Origin: Pseudidiomarina aestuarii
GTDB lineage: Bacteria > Pseudomonadota > Gammaproteobacteria > Enterobacterales > Alteromonadaceae
Assembly: GCF_003987355.1 (NCBI RefSeq)
Contig: NZ_PIPR01000001.1
Location: forward strand, 310,001 to 374,000
Direction of reading: 5' to 3'
Length of the DNA: 64,000 nucleotides
In this document: positions 1-8,882 of the stretch, piece by piece
Layout of the letters: the number at the start of each line of letters is the position of its first letter
Numbering within the stretch: the first letter of the stretch is position 1
The notes under the pieces: generated by a model
What the model was told of the DNA's origin: nothing
Seen by the model: only the letters and a program-made list of their open reading frames with translations
The model's database searches: none
Made by a program: the position numbers and the translations under genes

Positions 1-558
1 TACAATAAACCGTCATTGCGCGGACTCATTGAACATTATAAAGCTTGCACTGAAGCCAGCGATAAACCCCAACTGCTCTACAACGTTCCGGGTCGTACGG
101 CGGCAGATGTGACGCCTGATTTCGTTGCGGAACTCGCGAGCATTCCCAATATTGTCGGGATCAAAGAAGCGACGGGTGATTTGAGCCGAGTTGAGCAATT
201 ACGGCGTGTGTGTGGCCCTGACTTTATTTTGCTCAGTGGTGATGACCCAACCGGATGCGAGTTTATGTTGCGTGGTGGCCAAGGAGTGATCAGTGTGACA
301 GCGAATGTTGCGCCACGAAAAATGAAAGCGATGGTGGATGCTGCTCGCGCCGGTGAGCAGGCTATTGCAACAGCATTAGATGCAGAGTTAGCTGCTCTGC
401 ATGAAGCGATGTTTGTACAAGCCAATCCAATTCCTGTTAAGTGGGCGCTGTCATTAATGGGAAAAATGCAACCCAATTACCGATTACCGATGACGCCGCC
501 GGAACTTCCAGAGCAACAGCACATCGAAGACACACTAAAACAAGCCGGAATTTTATAA
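1..558 (+). CDS. dapA: 4-hydroxy-tetrahydrodipicolinate synthase, 3' part
   Basis: The enzyme condenses pyruvate with aspartate semialdehyde in the cytoplasm, the first committed step of lysine and diaminopimelate synthesis. The frame is open from base 1, reading YNKPSLRGLIEHYK, so the gene is cut by the window edge and about 185 C-terminal residues are visible of the roughly 290 usual in the family. The visible part includes NVPGRTA and GIKEATGD, which carries the Schiff-base lysine, then LSGDDPT. It is followed after 13 bp by bamC, the same order as in Escherichia coli. The start and the N-terminal Thr-Thr-Glu region lie outside the window. Confidence 0.96.
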   Translation, partial: YNKPSLRGLIEHYKACTEASDKPQLLYNVPGRTAADVTPDFVAELASIPNIVGIKEATGDLSRVEQLRRVCGPDFILLSGDDPTGCEFMLRGGQGVISVTANVAPRKMKAMVDAARAGEQAIATALDAELAALHEAMFVQANPIPVKWALSLMGKMQPNYRLPMTPPELPEQQHIEDTLKQAGIL

Positions 559-571
559 CCGCGGAGTCGTA

Positions 572-1639
572 ATGAAAGAGTATGTACGTATTTTAACTTG
601 CCTGAGTGTAGTCGTTGCGAGTGGGTGTAGTTTCACCCCGCAAGAACAAGCAGACGGCGGTTTTGAGTATACTGAAGCGCAATTGACGAACGGGTTAAGA
701 CCGGCTCCCAACAAAGGTTTGCCTGCACCGAGCAACCGTTTTGAAGTTCCCGATGTTGACGGTAATTTGCCAGTCGGCCCTCAGGTTAATATCCAAGCCC
801 CTGTGCTAGTCCGTCCAACGGCTGCAGGGAGTCGAATTGATGAATCGGAGCAACGTGTTCGTATTTATTTTGACGAGCTCGAAGATATGTCGAATTTGTC
901 TTCATTCGTATGGGAAGGTGTGACCAAAGCGTTGAATCAGCGCGGTGTTCCTGTTGTTACGGCAGTGCCAGAGCAACGTCTGGTCACAGGTTCGGTGCGC
1001 AGTGAACGCGAAGTCTCGGAAGATGAGTTAATGCTCGTTACGGAACGTCAATTTGAGATCACGCAAGAAACACCTGATCACGGTCGTACAACCGCTATCG
1101 AAGTGACTGTCCTTGAGAGCCGCGAATCTGGCGCTGGCGCAGGTCGCCAACCGTCTGTGATTGCGGATAGAAATGCAGCTGCGATGCTGTTAAACGATAT
1201 TGTCAATGAAATTGCGATTGCGCAGCAGGAAAACCGAATCTTTAATCGTGCTAACCAAGAAATTAATGCAACTGCAGGATTCAATGCGGATGGCTTCCCA
1301 GCCATTGTTGTTGAAGCTGATTTTGATACCGTTTGGGCATTAATGGGCCAGTCTCTGCCTGAATTGGGTTTTAGTATTGATGACTTGAATCAATCGACCG
1401 GTCAGTACTTCACTGAGTACTCAAAAGGTGCAAAAGGGATGTCGAGCTTGGCATTCTGGCGTGATGAAGTGGAAGGCAAGTTAGATATCGCTGACGGTGA
1501 TTATATGGTGCGAGTGACCGGAGATAATGAGACAACTACGGTAACTTTCCACTATAATGACGAGCCGTTGTCAGCTGCCGAAGTGAATCGCATCTATGCG
1601 CCAGTTGCTGCCACGTTACGCCGTCAAAATAGCCTATAA
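572..1639 (+). CDS. bamC: Outer membrane assembly lipoprotein BamC
   Basis: BamC is an accessory lipoprotein of the BAM complex, which inserts beta-barrel proteins into the outer membrane. The 355-aa product has a short hydrophobic signal and a lipobox VASGC, with the acylated cysteine at residue 19. Next comes a low-complexity unstructured stretch (about 20-90, with LRPAPNKGLPAPSNRFEVP) typical of the lasso-like BamC N terminus, then two helix-grip-like domains. Its place between dapA and purC matches E. coli (old name nlpB). The ATG start follows GCGGAG at a suitable distance. The family is conserved mainly in fold, so the call rests on context, lipobox and N-terminal pattern together. Confidence 0.92.
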   Translation: MKEYVRILTCLSVVVASGCSFTPQEQADGGFEYTEAQLTNGLRPAPNKGLPAPSNRFEVPDVDGNLPVGPQVNIQAPVLVRPTAAGSRIDESEQRVRIYFDELEDMSNLSSFVWEGVTKALNQRGVPVVTAVPEQRLVTGSVRSEREVSEDELMLVTERQFEITQETPDHGRTTAIEVTVLESRESGAGAGRQPSVIADRNAAAMLLNDIVNEIAIAQQENRIFNRANQEINATAGFNADGFPAIVVEADFDTVWALMGQSLPELGFSIDDLNQSTGQYFTEYSKGAKGMSSLAFWRDEVEGKLDIADGDYMVRVTGDNETTTVTFHYNDEPLSAAEVNRIYAPVAATLRRQNSL

Positions 1640-1666
1640 ATCGTCTGCTTGGAGATTAAGTCGCTC

Positions 1667-2380
1667 ATGGAAAAACGTAGTGAATTGTACCGGGGAAAAG
1701 CTAAAACAGTCTTTACGACCGACAACCCGGAACGCTTAATATTGCAATTCCGGAATGACACCTCCGCATTCGATGGAGAGAAGGTTGAGCAGCTGGATCG
1801 AAAAGGTATGGTGAATAATAAATTTAATAATTTTATTATGGCCAAACTGGAAGCCGCTGGTATACCTACGCAGCTTGATCAAGTGCTCAGCGACACGGAA
1901 ACCCTAGTTAAAAAATTAACTATGATTCCAGTCGAGTGTGTGGTTCGAAACTTCGCCGCCGGTTCATTAGTACGCCGCTTAGGTGTGACTGAAGGGCAAG
2001 CGTTGAATCCACCGACTTTCGAACTATTCCTGAAGAATGATTCGCTCCACGATCCAATGATAAACGATTCCCACGTGGTTTCGTTTGGTTGGGCGACAGC
2101 CGAACAACTCGCTCAAATGAAAGCACTGACGCTGCGTGTGAACGACGTATTAAGCAAATTATTCGATGCTGGCGGTATGATGCTGGTGGACTTCAAATTA
2201 GAGTTTGGCGTCGACGCTGATGGTACGATTGTCCTCGGCGATGAGTTTAGCCCTGATGGTTGTCGCTTGTGGGATAAAGAAACACGTAAGAAATTGGATA
2301 AAGATCGTTTTCGTCAAGGTTTAGGTGGTGTGGTCGAGGCCTACGAAGAGGTAGCCGCTCGGATTGGGGTACCACTGTAA
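1667..2380 (+). CDS. purC: SAICAR synthase (purine biosynthesis)
   Basis: Phosphoribosylaminoimidazole-succinocarboxamide synthase joins aspartate to CAIR using ATP in de novo purine synthesis. The 237-aa product begins [16 protein letters not shown], matching the start of E. coli PurC ([16 protein letters not shown]), and contains [28 protein letters not shown] and [14 protein letters not shown]. An upstream in-frame TTG at 1649 would add six residues. I prefer ATG 1667, which has GGAG at 1651-1654 and fits the family N terminus. The gene ends only 6 bp before a 7-bp-periodic hairpin repeat. Confidence 0.97.
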   Translation: MEKRSELYRGKAKTVFTTDNPERLILQFRNDTSAFDGEKVEQLDRKGMVNNKFNNFIMAKLEAAGIPTQLDQVLSDTETLVKKLTMIPVECVVRNFAAGSLVRRLGVTEGQALNPPTFELFLKNDSLHDPMINDSHVVSFGWATAEQLAQMKALTLRVNDVLSKLFDAGGMMLVDFKLEFGVDADGTIVLGDEFSPDGCRLWDKETRKKLDKDRFRQGLGGVVEAYEEVAARIGVPL

Positions 2381-2386
2381 AACAGC

Positions 2387-2497
2387 GTTACTAGTTACTA
2401 GTTACTGGTTACTGGTTACTAGTTACTAGAGAAGCGATATTTGCTAGTAGCCAATAACTAGTAGCCAGTAGCCAGCAGCCAATAGCTAGTAGCTAAT
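2387..2497. repeat. Heptameric hairpin repeat, copy A
   Basis: The left arm is six perfect 7-mers GTTACTA or GTTACTG (2387-2428). After a 16-base spacer, the right arm is seven 7-mers of the form YARYARC (2445-2493, for example TAGTAGC, CAGTAGC, CAATAGC), plus TAAT. The right arm is the imperfect reverse complement of the left, so the whole can fold into a hairpin of about 45 bp with many G-T pairs in RNA. It lies between purC and the convergent small membrane gene, and its right arm overlaps that gene's stop codon. There is no terminal T-tract on either side, so it is not a standard intrinsic terminator. Two related copies occur in the window. Confidence 0.85.
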
Positions 2498-2618
2498 CGT
2501 TTTTGTCTTCCGGATGCCGTTGCTTCAGTGACGGCATTTTCATATGTGCGGTGTGTTTGAGGAGCATGATATTGCCAATCACCACACCAAATACCAATGC
2601 TAAAATTAGCCAAACCAT
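2493..2618 (-). CDS. Small single-span membrane protein, DUF2897-like
   Basis: This 41-aa ORF starts [20 protein letters not shown] and continues with a KHTAHMKMP segment and a charged tail ending in DKND. One hydrophobic helix (about residues 2-20) followed by K-x-TA-x-MKMP is what I know of the DUF2897 family of short gammaproteobacterial membrane proteins of unknown function. The ATG at 2618 is the only possible start, because an in-frame stop lies just upstream. It overlaps the end of the M15 peptidase gene by 13 bp on the same strand, suggesting translational coupling. Its stop codon lies inside the right arm of the heptameric repeat. It is short enough to be missed by automatic calling. 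Confidence 0.72.
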   Translation of the reverse strand: MVWLILALVFGVVIGNIMLLKHTAHMKMPSLKQRHPEDKND

Positions 2619-3340
2619 ACATCATTTCCTGTGCTATCAGGGTGGCAAATTGCATCAATGTAACGCTCTTTTATGTCATCGAGTCGTTCCACTACATAGT
2701 CATAACCTTCCATTTCAAGTCCCATTTGTTGCGCCGCAGTCATTGCTTCTTTTAATGTTTCAGTTGTTAGCTGAGGAAGGTAATCCAGCGCTAACGGCGC
2801 GTAACTGAGGTGCCAAGGTTCGCTGGCGACTCCACCGAGATAGCGAGCGTAAGGAAAGAAAAAACCAAAGTCTCGGGCATGATGGACTAGCCACTGGTAA
2901 GCGCTGAAACAGGGACCACCCTCGCTGTATTCCGCAATGGTTAGCTCTAAAGGTGGATGATCGGGTTGGGCAAAAGGACGAGGATCATACACATCAAAGT
3001 CGGTACCCCAGTGGTGACGACTAGCACCCGGCAAGGCCGACCACGTCAAAATCGCTTCTAACTTTTCACCAGAGTTCATTTGACTGGCATCTAATCGGTC
3101 GCCGCGGTCATTGTAAAGCGGTGTGTCGCCACGATATTTACGATTCCAAATGGCTAACTGACGTGCATAGTCTCGAAAGCCAGAGGCAATGGCGATTGTC
3201 ACGCCTGATTCCGCAGCTGCTTGCTGCATTGATTGCCATGCAGTCACTACAATGGGTTGTAAACGTGGGTTCGGTTCGTCATCAGCAATCGTGACGACGT
3301 GCGTATCCTCCAGACCGGTCAATTGGCGAGTGCTTAACAT
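2606..3340 (-). CDS. M15-family D-Ala-D-Ala carboxypeptidase (VanY/LdcB-like)
   Basis: This is a zinc peptidase of the VanY/M15B type, which trims peptidoglycan peptides. The 244-aa product has [17 protein letters not shown] (the S-G-x-R substrate region), then [17 protein letters not shown] with the S-x-H-x-x-G-x-D zinc-binding pattern, and EPWHLSY with the catalytic Glu and last His ligand. The ATG at 3340 is chosen over an upstream in-frame start because it overlaps dapE by only 7 bp and gives a compact protein. No clear signal peptide is visible, so a cytoplasmic recycling role (LD-carboxypeptidase-like) is possible. It follows dapE, so both act on diaminopimelate metabolism or cell-wall peptides. 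Confidence 0.85.
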   Translation of the reverse strand: MLSTRQLTGLEDTHVVTIADDEPNPRLQPIVVTAWQSMQQAAAESGVTIAIASGFRDYARQLAIWNRKYRGDTPLYNDRGDRLDASQMNSGEKLEAILTWSALPGASRHHWGTDFDVYDPRPFAQPDHPPLELTIAEYSEGGPCFSAYQWLVHHARDFGFFFPYARYLGGVASEPWHLSYAPLALDYLPQLTTETLKEAMTAAQQMGLEMEGYDYVVERLDDIKERYIDAICHPDSTGNDVWFG

Positions 3341-4461
3341 AGCAAATGCTCCAAGATTCGCTCGTAGACTAACGCCAGTTCTTCGAGGTCGGCGGCACGT
3401 ACGCATTCATCAACTTTGTGTATGGTTGCGTTCACTGGGCCCAGCTCAATGACCTGTGCGCCAGTGGGTGCAATGAAACGACCATCGGATGTTCCGCCTG
3501 CTGTGGATAGCTCTGTGTGTCGTCCAGTGACCTCATAAATGGACGTTTGCGTTGCCTCGAGCAACTCACCAGACCCGGTGATGAACGGTTCACCGTTCAA
3601 CTTCCAGTCAATAGCATAATCCAGCTGATGCGCATCAAGAATATCAATGACACGTTGTTGTAATTCGGGTGCTGTGACTTCGGTGCTAAAGCGAAAGTTA
3701 AAACTAGCCTTCAGTGTCCCGGGGACGACATTGCCAGCGCCTGTTCCAGCATGGATGTTGCTGATTTGAAAACTGGTGGGTGGAAAGAAGCGATTACCAT
3801 CGTCCCAATGCGCACCTGCAAGCACGCTGAGCGCCGGCATCGCCTGGTGTACCGGATTTTTTGCTAAGTGAGGGTAGGCGACATGACCTTGAATACCTCG
3901 AACACTCAGCTCACCACTGAGACTTCCGCGGCGGCCATTTTTGATTGAGTCACCCAGTTCAGCAGTACTGGATGGTTCACCGACCAAAGCCCACGTGATT
4001 TTCTCTTTGCGCGCTTCGAGGGTTTCAATAACTTTGGGTGTGCCGTTTATAAATGGCCCTTCTTCATCACTGGTGATAAGAAACGCGATACTGCCTTTAT
4101 GATTTGGGTATTTTCGGACAAAATTTTCTGTGGCGATAACCATCGCGGCAAGACTGCCTTTCATATCGGCAGCTCCACGTCCATGGAGATACCCATCAGC
4201 CAATTCGGCTGCGAAGGGAGGATACTGCCAACTCTGTTCATCACCGACAGGCACTACATCAGTATGGCCAGCAAAACAAAACACGGGCTCTTGGGTACCT
4301 CTGCGGGCCCATAAATTCGTGGTATCAGCAAACACCATCGACTCTAACTCAAAGCCTGCAGTGCTGAGCCGAGCGCCGATTAACGTCTGGCAGCCTTCAT
4401 CGACGGGTGTTATCGATGGCCGCTGAATCAGTTCGCGAGCGAGTTGAATCACATCACTCAT
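3334..4461 (-). CDS. dapE: Succinyl-diaminopimelate desuccinylase
   Basis: DapE removes succinate from N-succinyl-LL-diaminopimelate, giving LL-DAP for lysine and the cell wall. It is a dinuclear-zinc M20 metallohydrolase of 375 aa. Visible motifs are FAGHTDVVP (His ligand), GRGAADMKG (bridging Asp), TSDEEGP (catalytic Glu pair) and GGTSDGRF near the C terminus. The start at 4461 gives [19 protein letters not shown], which matches the family. Its ATG overlaps the stop of the upstream yffB-like gene as ATGA, so the two are translationally coupled, the same yffB-dapE order as in E. coli. Confidence 0.97.
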   Translation of the reverse strand: MSDVIQLARELIQRPSITPVDEGCQTLIGARLSTAGFELESMVFADTTNLWARRGTQEPVFCFAGHTDVVPVGDEQSWQYPPFAAELADGYLHGRGAADMKGSLAAMVIATENFVRKYPNHKGSIAFLITSDEEGPFINGTPKVIETLEARKEKITWALVGEPSSTAELGDSIKNGRRGSLSGELSVRGIQGHVAYPHLAKNPVHQAMPALSVLAGAHWDDGNRFFPPTSFQISNIHAGTGAGNVVPGTLKASFNFRFSTEVTAPELQQRVIDILDAHQLDYAIDWKLNGEPFITGSGELLEATQTSIYEVTGRHTELSTAGGTSDGRFIAPTGAQVIELGPVNATIHKVDECVRAADLEELALVYERILEHLLC

Positions 4462-4841
4462 GCAGTTTGAAACTCCTGCGCCCAAACGGCTTCTTTGAAG
4501 CCGATGACAAATGTCTCTGGTTTAGTTGCTGCAATAGGCGTCACTAATGGACGTTTCATCAATGTCGGATGCAGTTGCAGCAAGTTCACAACAGCCTCGC
4601 TCGATGCGAGTTGTTGTTCCGACTCGCTGAGTCCGCGCCAGCTCGTGCTCCGCTTATTGATAATAGCTTCAGACCCAACCAAAGTGACTAATGCCTGCCA
4701 TTGCTCTTTGCTCAGTGGTTGTTTGCGAATGTCATGAAAACTATAGGCGATACCATGCTGGTTCAGCCAACGCTCGGCCTTTTTCACCGTGTCACAATTT
4801 GGTATTCCATATAGTATTGGTTGAGAGGTGTTTACTACCAT
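4458..4841 (-). CDS. yffB: ArsC/Spx-family protein YffB
   Basis: A 127-aa thioredoxin-fold protein of the ArsC/Spx superfamily, YffB branch. It has [16 protein letters not shown] at the N terminus, with a single Cys in the P-N-C-D-T position, and KRPLVTP further down, the conserved cis-proline region. YffB proteins have a glutathione-binding ArsC-like fold, but their cellular role is unclear and arsenate reduction is not shown. It overlaps dapE by 4 bp (ATGA) and is the first gene of the yffB-dapE-M15 peptidase-DUF2897 unit on this strand. Confidence 0.87.
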   Translation of the reverse strand: MVVNTSQPILYGIPNCDTVKKAERWLNQHGIAYSFHDIRKQPLSKEQWQALVTLVGSEAIINKRSTSWRGLSESEQQLASSEAVVNLLQLHPTLMKRPLVTPIAATKPETFVIGFKEAVWAQEFQTA

Positions 4842-4942
4842 TAGACTAATGCTCGTGTCGTGAATTGGTTGTGATAGAGTTAAGCCTCAAGCAGAGGCAC
4901 CCCTGCATTGTGACAAAACCACTGTGAATTCTCCACAGTTTA

Positions 4943-4951
4943 TGTGGATAA
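4943..4951 (-). promoter_or_regulatory. Perfect DnaA box in the yffB/yfbV intergenic region
   Basis: On the minus strand this reads TTATCCACA, the consensus DnaA box. It lies in the 236-bp gap (4842-5077) between the divergent yffB and yfbV genes, next to short inverted repeats (ACTGTG/CACAGT and CCACA/TGTGG). Only one perfect box is present and there is no AT-rich unwinding element or dnaA/dnaN/gidA context, so it is not an origin. A role in DnaA titration or in regulating a flanking gene is possible but unproven. The rest of the gap holds no gene that I can support. Confidence 0.4.
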
Positions 4952-5077
4952 CTCTGTGGGTTAGCTGGTTTAAGTGCGCTAAATGCATGAAAATATTAGT
5001 TATATTTGAGTTGATTGAGAAGTGTTCAGCTTGTTCAATTGTGCATCTGTCAAGTCATTATTGGTGAATTATTTGTG

Positions 5078-5479
5078 ATGTTTCGAACCTTCAAAGATGG
5101 GCAACACTACGCCAAAGTTTGGCCACGCCATGCAGTGGTTGCAGCGTTTACCGAATCTACCGTAATTCCAGCCGTGCACATGGCAACACGTTGGATGCCC
5201 GCACTTGCCGTGATCAATTTTATGGTGCAGTGGCAACTACAAGGGCAGGAGCTCTTGCCGCAAGCCATAGTGACATCGCTGTTTCTGCTCTCGCTACCGT
5301 TACAAGGCTGGTATTGGCTCGGTCGGCGGTCACGCTCACCACTGACGCCGCAATTGCGAGCTTGGTATACAGATTTGACACGTAAGCTCCAGTTGCAACC
5401 AAAACCAGAACCGTGTTATTTGGACTTGGCGAAAATGGTCAAGCGCGCTCTGGATGAACTGCCGCCTGACCAGCATTAA
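5078..5479 (+). CDS. yfbV: UPF0208 membrane protein YfbV
   Basis: A 133-aa inner-membrane protein of the UPF0208/YfbV family, linked in E. coli to insulating the Ter macrodomain from its flanks. It begins MFRTFKDGQHYAKVWPRH, like the family's F-x-x-G-Q-H-Y-x-K-x-W-P, and has two membrane segments (about 28-47 and 57-78, the latter with LFLLSLPLQGWYWLGRRS). An ORF extends upstream to 5015, but the family N terminus begins at ATG 5078 or the adjacent GTG at 5075. The region upstream of 5078 is not family-like. It converges with xthA. Confidence 0.9.
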   Translation: MFRTFKDGQHYAKVWPRHAVVAAFTESTVIPAVHMATRWMPALAVINFMVQWQLQGQELLPQAIVTSLFLLSLPLQGWYWLGRRSRSPLTPQLRAWYTDLTRKLQLQPKPEPCYLDLAKMVKRALDELPPDQH

Positions 5480-5493
5480 GTCATTGCTATCGA

Positions 5494-6303
5494 TTAGGCA
5501 CTAAATGTCGACCAAACTGGCGCGTGGTCGGAAGGTTTTTCAATACCGCGCAAATCGTAATCAATACCGCTATCGATACATTTTGCCGCTAATGTTTCAG
5601 TGGCTAATATAAGGTCAATACGGAGTCCGCGATTGTCGTCAAAGCCTCGTGAGCGATAATCAAACCAGCTATATTCCTCTTTCGGCTCTGCCACAAACTG
5701 CCGGTAGGTATCGGTCAATCCCCAAGCAAGAAGATTATTCAACCACTCTCGTTCTTCTGGAAGGAATGAACATTTACCGGTTCGCAGCCAACGCTTCGCG
5801 TTGTCTTCACCAATGCCAATATCACAGTCTTGGTGAGAGATGTTGACATCGCCCATCACAATGACCGGATCCGTTGGCTTTAGATGACTTTCAACATAGT
5901 TCATGAGGTCAGCGTAAAACTTCTCTTTCGCAGGAAACTTGGTCGGGTGGTCGCGACTTTCGCCTTGTGGGAAATAGCCATTCAAAACACGCACGGTATC
6001 GCCATTGTCAGTGACATAGTCTCCCATGATCATCCGTCGTTGAGCATCGGCATCATCGGTCGGGAAGCCATATTGCGCATTGCGTAAAGGCTTTTTGCTC
6101 AGCAGAGCCACACCGTAATGACCTTTTTGACCGAAGTGCAATACGTGATAGCCCATCGCTTCAACATCCGCTAATGGAAATTGATCATCGTGTACTTTGA
6201 TTTCTTGCAGCCCAATAATGTCTGGCTGGTGTTTATCGATGAGCGCCTGAAGTTGATGCAGTCGAGCGCGAATACCATTGATGTTAAAAGAGATTACTTT
6301 CAT
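5494..6303 (-). CDS. xthA: Exodeoxyribonuclease III (AP endonuclease)
   Basis: XthA cuts DNA at abasic sites and degrades duplex DNA 3' to 5' in base excision repair. The 269-aa product has [21 protein letters not shown] (metal-binding Glu), [27 protein letters not shown] and the C-terminal SDHAPVW with the catalytic His. Length and motifs match E. coli exonuclease III (268 aa). It converges with yfbV and is divergent from the patatin-like gene. No strong ribosome-binding site is visible upstream of the ATG. Confidence 0.97.
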   Translation of the reverse strand: MKVISFNINGIRARLHQLQALIDKHQPDIIGLQEIKVHDDQFPLADVEAMGYHVLHFGQKGHYGVALLSKKPLRNAQYGFPTDDADAQRRMIMGDYVTDNGDTVRVLNGYFPQGESRDHPTKFPAKEKFYADLMNYVESHLKPTDPVIVMGDVNISHQDCDIGIGEDNAKRWLRTGKCSFLPEEREWLNNLLAWGLTDTYRQFVAEPKEEYSWFDYRSRGFDDNRGLRIDLILATETLAAKCIDSGIDYDLRGIEKPSDHAPVWSTFSA

Positions 6304-6479
6304 TTGATGCTCAAATTGATAGGAATTTAACGATGCTTAAGCATAACAAATAGACGGCAGCGGTGCGACTCTCAAGATCGCTATTCAAGCGGTGGAAGAG
6401 GCTGCCAATCTGATTCTATTTAAGTATACTCAACCCATACAAAACAAAGCAGTACGTGCACTAACTGTGGGATGAGAGC

Positions 6480-7547
6480 ATGGCAAGCGATTGGCTTGAA
6501 ATTAGAGCAGGGCGGCAAGCCTATGAGCGAATTCAGGAAGAAGGACTTCTCCCTAACTCCATTGAACTGCTAATGGGAGCATCCGGTGGACCTAAGTGGT
6601 TTATTCTACAAGGACTCGATAGGTACTTATTCGGTGAGTTTTTTGCCGACCGGCAACAACCTTTAGATTTGCTGGGCACGTCCGCCGGTGCCTGGCGATT
6701 TGCCAGCTTGGGGCAGTTGGACCCAGTAGCCGCGAGTGACTTATTTGTTCGGCTATACAGTTCGCAGACGTATAGCGAAAAGCCAGATGTGCAAGAAATT
6801 ACTGATGAAGCGCGCAAGCTCCTGCATGAGTATGTTCCGGATAGACAAGTTGAAGCTATTCTGCAGCAAGATCGATTCCGTCATCATATGATTGTCGCGC
6901 GCTGTAACGGTTTGACTGCCGTTGAGGGACGCCGCCAACTGCTGGGGTTGCTGGGTTCCGCTGCAGCAAATACCGTGAACCGTCGCTGGCTTGGACGGTT
7001 TTATGAGCGAGTCATCTTTCATCATCCGCAGTCTACTGCCGCCTTTAGCCGCGGCTGGCAGGATATGCCCACGTCTTATGTACCATTGAGTCAGGACAAC
7101 TTTAAATTGGCGTTGTTGGCGACTGGCTCAATTCCAATGGTGATTGCTGGTGTTGAGAATATTCCGGGGGCGCCGCCAGGTATGTATCGCGATGGCGGCA
7201 TTACAGATTATCATTTTGACGTTGATTTGAGTGCAGTGGATGGCCTGGTGCTGTATCCCCATTTTCATCGTGAAGTGGTACCGGGTTGGTTTGATAAGCG
7301 TCTAACCTGGCGTAGAACCACAGGAAAACACTGGCCTAATGTGATCTTTATGACGCCGAGTCGCGAATTTATTGAGTCACTGCCCTATGGCAAGATTCCA
7401 GACCGTACCGACTTTGCCAAGTTGGATGCTCAAACACGTTTTGATTATTGGACGAAAGCGGTTGAGCAAGGGCGACGAATGGCCGAGCAATTGCATGAAT
7501 GGATTGCGACCGATGCCATTCGGGAAAAAACGAAACTGTGGCTGTAA
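6480..7547 (+). CDS. Patatin-like phospholipase family protein
   Basis: A 355-aa serine acyl hydrolase of the patatin-like family. It has an oxyanion-loop motif GASGGPKW (about residue 34), the nucleophile elbow GTSAG with Ser68, and the catalytic dyad Asp in RDGGITD (Asp238). No signal peptide is visible, so it is probably cytoplasmic. Substrate is unknown; family members hydrolyse phospholipids or other acyl esters. It lies 32 bp upstream of hemH on the same strand and may be co-transcribed, but I know of no functional link between them. Confidence 0.88.
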   Translation: MASDWLEIRAGRQAYERIQEEGLLPNSIELLMGASGGPKWFILQGLDRYLFGEFFADRQQPLDLLGTSAGAWRFASLGQLDPVAASDLFVRLYSSQTYSEKPDVQEITDEARKLLHEYVPDRQVEAILQQDRFRHHMIVARCNGLTAVEGRRQLLGLLGSAAANTVNRRWLGRFYERVIFHHPQSTAAFSRGWQDMPTSYVPLSQDNFKLALLATGSIPMVIAGVENIPGAPPGMYRDGGITDYHFDVDLSAVDGLVLYPHFHREVVPGWFDKRLTWRRTTGKHWPNVIFMTPSREFIESLPYGKIPDRTDFAKLDAQTRFDYWTKAVEQGRRMAEQLHEWIATDAIREKTKLWL

Positions 7548-7579
7548 TCCGTGTATCCAACGATGTTTAAGGAACAATA

Positions 7580-8683
7580 ATGGCGTACCAAGGTAGTCCC
7601 AAATTTACTCACCATCAATGCGATAAAATTGGCGTGCTAGTCACGAATTTAGGAACCCCGGACGCACCAACGACATCAGCTTTGCGAGCCTATTTAAGAC
7701 AGTTTTTATCCGATCCTCGGGTGGTCGAAGTACCGCGATTCATTTGGTGGCTCATTTTAAATTTGATTATTTTGCGGATCCGCCCGCGGCGTTCTGCTGC
7801 TGCATATCGGACTGTGTGGACGGAGCGAGGCTCGCCACTTTTATACCACACAGCCGATCAAGCTGCCGGTATTCGGGCTGCGTTAGAACGCAAATATGGT
7901 GATGATGTGGTAGTCGAATTTGCGATGCGTTATGGCAATCCGTCCATCTCTAAAGGATTGCAGTCCCTCTTTGATCAGGGGGCGCGCAAGTTAGTGGTGT
8001 TACCTTTGTATCCGCACTACTCAGCAGCGACGACCGGATCAACGTTCGATGCCATTGCACACGACTTTACGCAACGTCGCTGGTTGCCAGAATTTCGTTT
8101 TATTAATCACTACCACGACCATCCTGCCTACATCAAAGCGGTAGCTACGAGCATTCAGCGGCATTGGGACGAGCATGGGAAGCCGCAAAAGCTGATCTTG
8201 TCGTATCACGGAGTGCCACTTAAGTATCTCTTGAAAGGTGATCCGTACCATTGTGAATGTCACAAGACATCGCGTTTGATCGCTGAGCATTTGGGATTGG
8301 AAAAAGATGCCTACATGACCACCTTCCAATCACGTTTTGGTCGTGAGGAATGGTTGCAGCCCTATACCGACGAAACATTAAAACACTTGCCTGAGCAGGG
8401 CGTTCATTCGATCCACGTCGTCTGTCCAGGCTTTTCGTCGGATTGTTTAGAGACCATTGAAGAAATCGGTGAAGAAAACCGTGAGTACTTCATGGAAGCG
8501 GGTGGTAAAGAGTACAGTTATATCCCAGCTCTCAACGCGACTCCTGAACATATTGACGTTTTAGTCCAATTGATTGAAAGTAATCTTCAAGACTGGCATC
8601 TTGATCATAATGAAGACCAACGTCACGCATTAGCCAGTGCTATGGAGACAGAGCATGAGCAACGAAAAGGGCGATCCAACTAA
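7580..8683 (+). CDS. hemH: Ferrochelatase
   Basis: HemH inserts ferrous iron into protoporphyrin IX, the last step of haem synthesis. The 367-aa protein carries GVLVTNLGTPDAPT at the N terminus, LSYHGVPLKYLLKGDPYHCE with the catalytic His, FQSRFGREEWLQPYTDETL, and VVCPGFSSDCLETIEEIGEE with the second active-site region. A strong AAGGAA ribosome-binding site precedes the ATG. Its 3' end overlaps the next small gene by 29 bp. The protein is a little longer than E. coli HemH because of a charged C-terminal tail. Confidence 0.97.
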   Translation: MAYQGSPKFTHHQCDKIGVLVTNLGTPDAPTTSALRAYLRQFLSDPRVVEVPRFIWWLILNLIILRIRPRRSAAAYRTVWTERGSPLLYHTADQAAGIRAALERKYGDDVVVEFAMRYGNPSISKGLQSLFDQGARKLVVLPLYPHYSAATTGSTFDAIAHDFTQRRWLPEFRFINHYHDHPAYIKAVATSIQRHWDEHGKPQKLILSYHGVPLKYLLKGDPYHCECHKTSRLIAEHLGLEKDAYMTTFQSRFGREEWLQPYTDETLKHLPEQGVHSIHVVCPGFSSDCLETIEEIGEENREYFMEAGGKEYSYIPALNATPEHIDVLVQLIESNLQDWHLDHNEDQRHALASAMETEHEQRKGRSN

Positions 8684-8882
8684 CGCGCGAGATCGCACGT
8701 ATGCGGTATCGGCAAATCGGCATCGCGCTCAGCATAAACTGCGCTATGTTGAGATGTCTGCAGCTGCCGAAAATGGTGAATGTCGCTTGTGTAAAGGCGC
8801 TATTGTTCCACAAGAGCCCGGGGAAGGTGATACTGATTTAGCCGCACGAGAACAAGCGAATACCTTGACTAACCATGACTAA
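8655..8882 (+). CDS. Small hypothetical protein with one CxxC
   Basis: A 75-aa hydrophilic protein starting MSNEKGDPTNARDRTYAVSA. I do not recognise its family. It has one CRLCKG pair, which could bind metal or form a disulfide, and an acidic C-terminal tail. Support that it is real: GGAG lies 7 bp before the ATG at 8655, it overlaps hemH by 29 bp in another frame, and its stop overlaps the next start by 8 bp, a typical tightly packed operon. The alternative is a chance ORF between hemH and the ClsC-like gene. Confidence 0.6.
   Translation: MSNEKGDPTNARDRTYAVSANRHRAQHKLRYVEMSAAAENGECRLCKGAIVPQEPGEGDTDLAAREQANTLTNHD

Noticed and set aside
2387-2497. Possible CRISPR array from short regular repeats
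   Set aside because: The units are 7 bp with no unique spacers, and no cas genes are present. The arms are mutually complementary, which fits a hairpin repeat and not CRISPR.
4842-5077. Replication origin suggested by a DnaA box
   Set aside because: There is only one consensus box, no AT-rich unwinding region, and none of the usual origin genes nearby.
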